62,765 nucleotides of DNA, taken from NCBI GenBank assembly GCA_041648665.1, contig JBAZOP010000005.1:1-62765 (forward strand), written 5' to 3'. Within the stretch, counting starts at the first letter, position 1. The number at the start of each line of letters is the position of its first letter. This DNA comes from a bacterium (lineage in GTDB: Bacteria > UBA10199 > 2-02-FULL-44-16 > JAAZCA01). The notes beneath the pieces are model-generated. The model saw only the letters and a program-made list of their open reading frames with translations. It ran no database searches and was not told the DNA's origin. The position numbers and the translations under genes were made by a program. Shown piece by piece: positions 26,638 through 36,538 of this stretch.

Positions 26638-26956
26638 GCAAAGAGGACCCCATTAGTCTCATAACATCGCGAAAATTCAAAAAGTTTTCCAAGAAACAGG
26701 TTGTTGAGGGGTGGGTTCAAAAAGCTTGACTTAATCAAGTAGTTAGAGCAAAGTGACTCAACTTTTCGAGGTAAGATAATCCTTCACAACTTTTTGACCT
26801 ACCTGTAGGCGGCATTTGTGACCAAATGTTGATTTTATTTGAATAAAACCCTCCCAAAGGATGAAACCGGTAATTTCTATAAAATAACGATCTTGCGCAC
26901 ATATGTTGCGCGACGGTGCGCCATGTCGGCGCGCTGCGGAAAGGGAACAGAACTAT
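26638..26956 (+). other. AT-rich leader region before rho
   Basis: No gene is visible in this stretch. It is much AT-richer than the genes around it. It holds a short palindrome (CTTGACTTAATCAAG near 26726-26740), a TATAAAAT box near 26878 without a convincing -35, and GC-rich inverted repeats around GCGCACATATGTTGCGCG just before the rho start. A long leader would fit the autoregulation known for rho, but I see no defined element. Confidence 0.35.
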
Positions 26957-28204
26957 ATGCATCTCAATGAACTCAAGGGCAAGAAGATCGCGGAGCTTCT
27001 GGAGCTGGGAAACCAGTTCAACATCGAGAACGCGGCGGCCATGCGCAAACAGGAGCTGATCTTCGCGCTCCTGCAGGCGCAGACCGACAAGAACGGCGCC
27101 ATATTCGGCGAGGGGGTTCTCGAGACCCTGCCGGACGGTTTCGGCTTCCTGCGCTCGCCCGACTACAACTATCTGCCGGGCCCGGACGACATCTACGTCT
27201 CCCCCTCGCAGATCCGCCGCTTCGGCCTGCGCACCGGCGATACGATCGCGGGCCAGATCAGGCCGCCGAAGGAGGGCGAGCGTTACTTCGCGCTGCTCAA
27301 GGTCGAGACGATAAATCTCGAGGCCCCGGAGAAGGCCAAGGAAAAGACGATCTTCGACAACCTGACCCCGCTCTATCCGAACCAGAGGATCAAGCTCGAG
27401 TTCGACATGAAGAACCACTCCACGCGCATCATGGATCTCTTCACCCCGATCGGGAAGGGTCAGCGCGCGCTCATCGTCTCTCCGCCTCGCGCGGGCAAGA
27501 CGGTGCTCCTGCAGAACGTCGCGAACGCCATCACCTCGAATCACCCCGAGATATACATGATCGTGCTTTTGATCGACGAGCGCCCCGAGGAGGTCACGGA
27601 TATGGAGCGCTCGGTCAAGGCGGAAGTCGTCTCGTCCACGTTCGACGAGCCGGCGCAGCGCCACGTGCAGGTCTCGGAGATGGTGCTGGAGAAGGCCAAG
27701 CGCATGGTCGAGCATGGCAGGGACGTCGTGATCCTGCTCGATTCCATCACGAGGCTCGCCCGCGCCTACAACTCAGTGGTTCCGCCTTCGGGCAAGATCC
27801 TCTCCGGCGGCGTGGACTCAAATGCCTTGCACAAGCCCAAGCGCTTCTTCGGCGCCGCGCGCAACATCGAGGAGGGGGGGTCGCTCACCATCATCGGCAC
27901 CGCGTTGATCGACACGGGCAGCCGCATGGACGAGGTCATCTTCGAGGAGTTCAAGGGCACGGGCAACATGGAGATCCACCTCGACCGCAAGCTCATGGAG
28001 AAGCGCATCTTCCCCTGCCTTGATATCAACAAGTCCGGCACGCGCAAGGAAGAGCTCCTGCTCAACGAGGAGGAGCTGGGCAAGGTCTGGATCCTGCGCA
28101 AGATGCTCCAACCGCTCAACCAGATCGACGCGATGGAGTTCCTGCTCGACAAGGTCACGCCCTGCAAGACCAACAAGGAATTCCTGATGTCGATGAATCA
28201 GTAG
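26957..28204 (+). CDS. rho: Transcription termination factor Rho
   Basis: This 415-residue protein is Rho, the hexameric RNA-dependent ATPase that ends transcription. The N-terminal RNA-binding part includes ETLPDGFGFLRSPDYNYLPGPDDIYVSPSQIRRF. The ATPase motifs are PPRAGKTVLLQ (Walker A), VLLIDERPEEVTDM and VVILLDSITRLARAYN (Walker B), and the Q/R-loop follows. I start at the ATG at 26957 behind GGAAAGGGA; the longer in-frame extension from 26903 lacks family similarity. Rho lacks the large N-terminal insertion seen in some phyla. Confidence 0.97.
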   Translation: MHLNELKGKKIAELLELGNQFNIENAAAMRKQELIFALLQAQTDKNGAIFGEGVLETLPDGFGFLRSPDYNYLPGPDDIYVSPSQIRRFGLRTGDTIAGQIRPPKEGERYFALLKVETINLEAPEKAKEKTIFDNLTPLYPNQRIKLEFDMKNHSTRIMDLFTPIGKGQRALIVSPPRAGKTVLLQNVANAITSNHPEIYMIVLLIDERPEEVTDMERSVKAEVVSSTFDEPAQRHVQVSEMVLEKAKRMVEHGRDVVILLDSITRLARAYNSVVPPSGKILSGGVDSNALHKPKRFFGAARNIEEGGSLTIIGTALIDTGSRMDEVIFEEFKGTGNMEIHLDRKLMEKRIFPCLDINKSGTRKEELLLNEEELGKVWILRKMLQPLNQIDAMEFLLDKVTPCKTNKEFLMSMNQ

Positions 28205-28216
28205 GACCGCTGTCGA

Positions 28217-28990
28217 TTACTTCCTTGGAAGCACCACGATTCCGTTCGTCACCTTGGCGAGCCCCTCGAGAGAGAGGCTGAAGTCGCCGACCTTGGCGTA
28301 CATCTGCGAGGAACCCCCGCCGTCGAGCGCCATCGAGTCCTGGCAGTCGAAACCGCCGTTGAACATGCGCCCACCCATGCGCTTTGCGAGCTCCTTGAGC
28401 GAGATGCCGTGGCCCGAGGTGATGAGGAGCACGACCATGCCCTGCCCGTCGATGCCGACGGCGGAGCGCGCCGATAGCCCTTCCTTGAGCTTGGGGACGC
28501 TGCCGCCTATCGTGAGCCTCGGGCCCACCTGCAGCGCCATCGAGACGTTGCCGCTGTCCTTGAAATCCTTCGGCGTCGCGATGGCCGGCTTTTTGTCCGC
28601 GATATAGAAGACGCTCCACCAGCTCGTGTTGTGCAGGGGCCTCAGCTGTTTTTTGCCGCTGATGATGAGGCCGATGGACTCGTGCTCCGGCGTGAAGAAG
28701 CCGCCGTTGATCGCTACGAGCGCGCCTTTCCTGTCGGCCATCTCCCGGATTGTGGCGCCTTCCTTCTCGTTGGCCGCCATGGCCACGTCCAGTCCGTATT
28801 TCGCCGGATCGATCCTGAAGGCGTGTATCCAGGTGCGTTCGCCTTCGGACAGGTCGAACGAGTAGGTCGCGTACTGCAGCCCGTCCCTGAGCTGCCTCCA
28901 GATGTAGGGGGATTTCGGCGCGGCGCTGCACTGGATCGGCGTAGCCAGGGCCGCCAGCAAGAGCGCGAAGAAAATATATTTTGTTTTCAT
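28217..28990 (-). CDS. Exported phosphodiester glycosidase (NAGPA)-like protein
   Basis: This 257-residue protein has a signal peptide (MKTKYIFFALLLAALATPIQCSA) and a NAGPA-type domain. The typical pieces are GALVAINGGFFTPEH, SAVGIDGQGMVVLLITSGHGIS and the late MALDGGGSSQMY. Relatives cleave phosphodiester-linked sugars, and bacterial ones are linked to envelope or peptidoglycan turnover. Its ATG overlaps the TGA of the adaptor gene (ATGA), so the two are translationally coupled. The real substrate is unknown. Confidence 0.85.
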   Translation of the reverse strand: MKTKYIFFALLLAALATPIQCSAAPKSPYIWRQLRDGLQYATYSFDLSEGERTWIHAFRIDPAKYGLDVAMAANEKEGATIREMADRKGALVAINGGFFTPEHESIGLIISGKKQLRPLHNTSWWSVFYIADKKPAIATPKDFKDSGNVSMALQVGPRLTIGGSVPKLKEGLSARSAVGIDGQGMVVLLITSGHGISLKELAKRMGGRMFNGGFDCQDSMALDGGGSSQMYAKVGDFSLSLEGLAKVTNGIVVLPRK

Positions 28991-30075
28991 CTGCCCCATA
29001 TATCCACGGCCGTCCCTTCTTTGATCCTGTCATGCCCGCTGACTATGACCATGTCGTCGTCCGCAAGCCCTCTCGCTATCTCGACGAGGCTGCCGCGCGT
29101 CTGTTCGGGTATGACCTGAACCTTGTGCGCCTTGCCGTTCACGACCGTGAAGACGAAATATCCTCGTGTCTCCCTGATGATGGAGCTCTCGGGTACGAGG
29201 TGGACGCGGCGCGTGGTGTCGCCCGTCATCTCCACGGCCGCCGTCATCCCCTCCTTGTAGATTGCCGCGGGGTTGGGGATGGAGGCGCGCACGATGAGTT
29301 TGTTGTCCGATGGGTCGATCTTCGTGTCGATCGCCGTCACGGTCGCCTGTTCCCTCCTGTCGCCGAGCGACGGGAACACGACGTTTAGCCGTGAGCCGGC
29401 CTTTATGTCGCCGGACATCTCCTGTCCTATCCTGAACTCCACGAGCGCCGGGTCCATCCGCTTCACCGTGGCGATCGGACTGCCCGCCGCCGCCATGGAG
29501 CCGGCCGTGACCAGCCTCTTCACGAGCACTCCGCTTATCGGGCTCGTGATGCCGGGCTCCCCGATGTTCGTCTCCGCCCGGCCGATATCGGCCTGTATCC
29601 TCTCGATCTCCGCTTCGTCGTCCGCGACCTCTTTTTCGACCTCATCGTACTGCTCCTGGTCTATGCGTCCCTCGTCGAGGAGCCTGTCGCGGTTTCGCAG
29701 GATGTAGCTGTCCTTCTCGGCCTTGTTGCGGATCTCCCTGAGGTCGGCCCTCATCCTCGCCAGCCTCACCGCAAACTCCTCCTCCGAGATCCTCGCGATG
29801 ACTTCGCCCGCGTTCACCGCCTGTCCCTCGGCAACCGCGAAGGACTCGATGACCGCATCCTCGGGCAGGGATATGTCCGCTTTTTCAGAGGCTGAGAGCG
29901 TAGCCGGGATCTGGGAGATGTTCGCCTTGTCCTCCGTCGCCACGGTTTCGACCGTGACCGGTATCCCGGAGGCCTCGCCCCTCAGAAGATTTGACAGGAA
30001 TCCGCCCCGCTCGTTCGAGCAGCTGAAGGCCACGATGATCACGGCGGCCAGGGTGATTAAGATGGCTGATTTCAT
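28987..30075 (-). CDS. Efflux-type periplasmic adaptor lipoprotein (HlyD/RND MFP family)
   Basis: This 362-residue protein begins with a lipoprotein signal (VIIVAFSC) and has the adaptor layout: a split lipoyl domain (ADISLPEDAVIESFAVAEGQAVNAGEVIARI and ITSPISGVLVKRLVTAGSMA) around a long alpha-hairpin (about 110-190), then beta-barrel and membrane-proximal domains. Such proteins join an inner-membrane transporter to an outer-membrane channel. No RND, ABC or TolC-like gene is adjacent; the only coupled partner is the glycosidase-like gene. It diverges from glycyl-tRNA synthetase. Confidence 0.88.
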   Translation of the reverse strand: MKSAILITLAAVIIVAFSCSNERGGFLSNLLRGEASGIPVTVETVATEDKANISQIPATLSASEKADISLPEDAVIESFAVAEGQAVNAGEVIARISEEEFAVRLARMRADLREIRNKAEKDSYILRNRDRLLDEGRIDQEQYDEVEKEVADDEAEIERIQADIGRAETNIGEPGITSPISGVLVKRLVTAGSMAAAGSPIATVKRMDPALVEFRIGQEMSGDIKAGSRLNVVFPSLGDRREQATVTAIDTKIDPSDNKLIVRASIPNPAAIYKEGMTAAVEMTGDTTRRVHLVPESSIIRETRGYFVFTVVNGKAHKVQVIPEQTRGSLVEIARGLADDDMVIVSGHDRIKEGTAVDIWGR

Positions 30076-30212
30076 AAGTCGTTGGATGCGCCGGGATTAT
30101 AGTGAAAGGGGGACGCTAGGCAATGGAAAAGGGGGCTCCATAGCCCTTGACGGTAAAGGTTTCGCATGGTAACTGACCGCTTCCTTTTTTCCCGATAATT
30201 CAAGGGGTTCTT

Positions 30213-31511
30213 ATGGTTGAGATGGAAGTTCTGGTGTCGTTGTGCAAGAGGCGGGGCTTCATATTCCAGTCCAGCGAGATCTACGGCGGGATCAACGGAT
30301 TCTGGGATTTCGGGCCCGTGGGCTGCGAGCTCAAGCGCCGCATCAAGGACTCATGGTGGAAGAGGATGGTCCAGGATCGCGAAGACGTCGTGGGCATCGA
30401 CTCCTCCATCATCGCGCATCCCGAGATCTGGATCGCTTCGGGCCACGTGGCGAGCTTCAACGATCCGATGGTCGACTGCAAACAGTGCAAGCGCAGATTC
30501 CGCCTCGACGAGATACCGGCCGCCGACGCGAAGAAGTGCCCCGAGTGCGGCGGCGATCTGACCGACGCGCGCGAGTTCAACCTCATGTTCCAGACCCACG
30601 TGGGCGCCACCGCGGACGGCGCGTCCATCGCGTACCTTCGGCCCGAGACCTGCCAGTCGATATTCACGCAGTTCAAGAACGTGCAGGTGTCGAGCAGGAT
30701 GAAGGTCCCCTTCGGCATCGCGCAGATCGGCAAGGCCTTCCGCAACGAGATCACGCCGCGCAATTTCATATTCCGCTCGCGCGAGTTCGAGCAGATGGAG
30801 ATGGAGTTCTTCTGCCACGCGGCCGAGGCCGACAAGTGGTACGAGTACTGGATAGGAGAGCGCTTCGCCTGGTTCAAGTCGATCGGCGTCAATCCCGAGC
30901 GGCTCAGGCTCCGCCCGCACGAGCACCACGAGATGGCGCATTACGCCAAGGGGTGCACCGACGTGGAGTATGAGATGCCCTTCGGCTGGTCCGAGATGGA
31001 GGGGATCGCCAATCGCACGAACTACGACCTCACGAACCACATGAAGCACTCGGGCAAGGACCTCACGTACTTCGACGAGGTTCTGAAGGAGAAGTTCGTG
31101 CCGTACGTCATCGAGACCTCGGTGGGCGTTGACCGCACCGCGCTCGCGATACTCTCCGACGCGTATCGCGAGGAGGAGGTCAAGGGCGAGAAACGCGTGG
31201 TCATGGGCTTCCATCCCTCGATCGCACCTGTGCAGGTCGGCGTGCTCCCGCTGTCGGCCAAGCTCAAGGAGCCCGCTAAAAAACTGGAGCAGGAGCTGCG
31301 CCGAGGCTTCGTGAGCGAGTACGACGACGCCGGCTCGATAGGGAAGCGCTACCGCCGCCACGACGAGATCGGCACGCCTTTCTGCCTGACCTATGATTTC
31401 GAATCTGAGAACGATCACGCCGTCACCGTGCGCGACCGCGACACCATGCAGCAGGAGCGCGTGCCGATGGAGAAAGTCGCGGAATACCTGAGAGACAAAT
31501 TCGTACGATAG
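30213..31511 (+). CDS. glyQS: Glycine--tRNA ligase, dimeric class II (GlyQS) type
   Basis: This 432-residue protein is the homodimeric form of glycyl-tRNA synthetase, not the alpha2-beta2 form. The signatures are GFIFQSSEIYGGINGFWDFGPVG, FNLMFQTHVGATADG, AYLRPETCQSIFTQFKNV, GIAQIGKAFRNEITPRNFIFRSREFEQMEMEFF and the C-terminal anticodon-binding domain. A zinc-like CKQC...CPECG pair lies near residues 94-116. The presence of GGGG a few bases before the ATG gives a usable ribosome-binding site. ppdK follows after 35 bp. Confidence 0.96.
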   Translation: MVEMEVLVSLCKRRGFIFQSSEIYGGINGFWDFGPVGCELKRRIKDSWWKRMVQDREDVVGIDSSIIAHPEIWIASGHVASFNDPMVDCKQCKRRFRLDEIPAADAKKCPECGGDLTDAREFNLMFQTHVGATADGASIAYLRPETCQSIFTQFKNVQVSSRMKVPFGIAQIGKAFRNEITPRNFIFRSREFEQMEMEFFCHAAEADKWYEYWIGERFAWFKSIGVNPERLRLRPHEHHEMAHYAKGCTDVEYEMPFGWSEMEGIANRTNYDLTNHMKHSGKDLTYFDEVLKEKFVPYVIETSVGVDRTALAILSDAYREEEVKGEKRVVMGFHPSIAPVQVGVLPLSAKLKEPAKKLEQELRRGFVSEYDDAGSIGKRYRRHDEIGTPFCLTYDFESENDHAVTVRDRDTMQQERVPMEKVAEYLRDKFVR

Positions 31512-31546
31512 TTCGATACCGACGGACCAACTAAGGAGGAGCACAG

Positions 31547-34216
<2,670 letters not shown>

Positions 34217-34312
34217 AAGGGAAGGGGACGTTCCACCCCGTCTCAACACCTTCAAATCACCGGCAAATTTAGGGCGAGTTGAAAAAGTTGGTGTGGATAA
34301 CCGGGGTACACT

Positions 34313-34386
34313 GGGGACAGGCCCCTTCTCTGCCCCTGGTCTGCAATGCATCAGTTTGCAGATGTACCTGTTCGGGGACTGTCCCC
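34313..34386. repeat. REPIN-like inverted repeat (GGGGACAG-type)
   Basis: The ends GGGGACAGGCCCC (34313-34325) and GGGGACTGTCCCC (34374-34386) are near-perfect inverted copies around a short hairpin (CTGCAA...TTTGCAG). It is the main content of the 316-bp gap after ppdK, besides the promoter element. The core differs by one base step from that of the transposase element at 41959. Confidence 0.6.
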
Positions 34387-34456
34387 TATACGCCCCTCCT
34401 TAAATATTTAATAAAATCAATCAGTTATAAATGACGCGGCGTTCGTGGTATTTCAC

Positions 34457-34483
34457 GCAACTTTTGTAAAAAATTGCCGATAA
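34457..34483 (+). promoter_or_regulatory. Sigma-28-like promoter element
   Basis: GCAACTT (34457-34463), a 12-bp spacer and GCCGATAA (34476-34483), 49 bp before the start codon at 34533. Confidence 0.65.
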
Positions 34484-34532
34484 TTAGCATGGTTGGGAGA
34501 TAGGTCCCACCGGTTTAACAAGGGGGTTAGGG

Positions 34533-36518
34533 ATGAGTGATTCTGTATCAAAGTGCGGCCGCCCGGGTCAGGACTCCCGCGCGTGCAAACAAGCCGATTA
34601 CGCGGACTGCGACGATCTCAAGTCAGCGGATCTCACCCAGTTGATCAGCTACAACGGTCACGGCCTCAGGCTCGTGTTATCGGGTCTGGATCGCCGCAAG
34701 TTCAAGGCGCCGAGTTTCAAGCAGATCCGCAACATGGACTGGTCCAAGTTCGAGGGCCAGGACGGGGTATGCAGGCAGGGCAACAAATGGTTTGCCTATA
34801 AATCCCGCCAGGCGTCTCTCCCTGCAGATGCGGCGCAGGCAGGCGGAGAGGTCGCCGCACCGGTTGCGAAAAAGGATTTTTTTGCCGAGATCTTTGACCC
34901 GATAGAGGCCGGACTTGATCTTGCCATGAAGGGCCGCTTCGAGAAGGCGGTCGAAGAGGTGGGCCCGGAGCGCCTGGCAGGGCTGGGCGTTGCGGCGCTG
35001 CTCGGCCTGGTCGTCGTCTACAATATCATCCGCTGGCCGTTCAGGGCGGCGAAGAAGAAGCGCGTTGCGATACAGAGGGAGGAAGCCGCAAGGGCGAGGG
35101 CTGTCGAGGCCAGTAAGGAAAGGGAGCGCCTTCGTGAGCTCGATGACGCCAGGAGGCAGGCGAGCGACGCCGAGTTGAGGATAGCCCAGGCGGAATCAGC
35201 CGCTCAGGAGGCGATAAGGATGGCCCGTGAGCTGGCCGCAGCGAGGGAGCGTACCCCGACCCCTCAGCCGTTGGATGTCATTCGTGAGGATACCCCGCTG
35301 CCGTTGATTCGAAGGAGCGACACTCCGCCGGAGGGCACCAGGGTAGAGGCTGTAAAGACTTATGCCGAGGGCAGGGAGGCCGACAAGACCGACCCGAATC
35401 TCAGGCCGATGGTCTCTGTCAGCGTGAATTTTGATGTCATAGATGCGGTGCTGGATATCAAGGGCAATCCGCTGGTGGAGATCGAGAAAGAGTTTGGTCT
35501 TGAGATCAAGCCGGCGGAGCTCAAGAAGGCCGCGATACTTGCGCAGGCTTTTCCGGTCGAGGGCAAGACCCTTGTGGAGACAACTACCGAGTATCTGACG
35601 ATAGGCAGCGTCTTTGAAAAGGAAAGCGCTGAGGTGCTGGGCGAAAAAGCCCTCATAAGAGCGGTCGTACATGTCTCGCAGGAGAAGGTGGGTGTGGAGG
35701 CAGCAAGGGCGGCGTTGGCGCCGTACGATTCCTGGTTTAAGACCGGCGAGGTCGTGACGGATGATTACAAGGAGTGGTGGAGACTCAAGGAGAGGAGAAT
35801 GACCCTGACGCCGGACGAACCCGTTCGCCCGCCGGCAAAAGAAACTTCAAATACGACCATAGTCCAGCATGAGCAGTACGCTGCGCCGGCAAGCGCTGAC
35901 GCAAGGCGCTCCGAGATTGTGGGGAGAGAGACGAGCGAACGAACGATAGATCCCGGCGTTGCGTCGGCGGACGTTTTGGCTGAACAGGAGGCCGGCAAGA
36001 TAGCGGCGGCGCGAAGGTCAACCGTGGTTTTGACTAGTGGCCCGTTTGATCTCGGCGAGGAGGTTGTGGGTGGGAGCGTGGAAGATGGATTCCTATTCCG
36101 AGAGGAACGGGGTGGTCTCAGGGCCCAGGCCTCCATACACATCAATCCGGTAAAGGCCCTGGAATCTGCGCTGAGCAAATTGGAGAAACACCCCAAATAT
36201 ACGGGGTTTACCGAGACCGACCGACGGCTCCTTGCGGAAAAGGTGGTGAAGGCGGCGACGGAGATCCCGGGGTTTGCGGAGGAGTTTTTCGACGGCAACA
36301 GCAACTACATCCGCACGGGAAGGCTTGAGGATGCGGTCGAGACCGCGCGCGGCCTGTTGCCGGACAAACCCGCAAAGATGGGTTTGAGCAAAGGGCTAAA
36401 GCCGCGAACTGAGGAGAGAAGGAGCGGCAACAGCGGGTTCGAGGAGCTCTTCGACGAGAGAGAAGCAAAAGAGGCGCGTGGCCTGATTGAGAAGGCGCTC
36501 GAAAAAGGCGGCAAGTAA
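34533..36518 (+). CDS. Unknown single-TM protein with cysteine module, coiled coil and TETDRR module
   Basis: I do not recognise this 661-residue protein. Cysteines 8, 18, 26 and 80 form the family's N-terminal module (KCGRPGQDSRACKQ, DYADCDDL, GVCRQGNKWFAY). One membrane segment (about 147-168) is followed by basic residues and a long Arg/Glu/Ala coiled coil (about 175-245), so the larger part is predicted cytoplasmic. A central region of mixed helices follows. The C-terminal module GFTETDRRLLAEKV...YIRTGRLEDAV (about 560-615) matches that of the proteins at 7500 and 8454. A ribosome-binding site (AAGGGGGT) precedes the ATG. It forms an operon with the next gene. Confidence 0.75.
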   Translation: MSDSVSKCGRPGQDSRACKQADYADCDDLKSADLTQLISYNGHGLRLVLSGLDRRKFKAPSFKQIRNMDWSKFEGQDGVCRQGNKWFAYKSRQASLPADAAQAGGEVAAPVAKKDFFAEIFDPIEAGLDLAMKGRFEKAVEEVGPERLAGLGVAALLGLVVVYNIIRWPFRAAKKKRVAIQREEAARARAVEASKERERLRELDDARRQASDAELRIAQAESAAQEAIRMARELAAARERTPTPQPLDVIREDTPLPLIRRSDTPPEGTRVEAVKTYAEGREADKTDPNLRPMVSVSVNFDVIDAVLDIKGNPLVEIEKEFGLEIKPAELKKAAILAQAFPVEGKTLVETTTEYLTIGSVFEKESAEVLGEKALIRAVVHVSQEKVGVEAARAALAPYDSWFKTGEVVTDDYKEWWRLKERRMTLTPDEPVRPPAKETSNTTIVQHEQYAAPASADARRSEIVGRETSERTIDPGVASADVLAEQEAGKIAAARRSTVVLTSGPFDLGEEVVGGSVEDGFLFREERGGLRAQASIHINPVKALESALSKLEKHPKYTGFTETDRRLLAEKVVKAATEIPGFAEEFFDGNSNYIRTGRLEDAVETARGLLPDKPAKMGLSKGLKPRTEERRSGNSGFEELFDEREAKEARGLIEKALEKGGK

Positions 36519-36538
36519 TTCCTGGATCAGAGAATCGG

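Noticed and set aside
30180..30200. CCCGATAATT before glycyl-tRNA synthetase as another sigma-28-like promoter
   Set aside because: The -35 would be GTAACTG with a 15-bp spacer, and the transcript would leave almost no leader. Likely chance.
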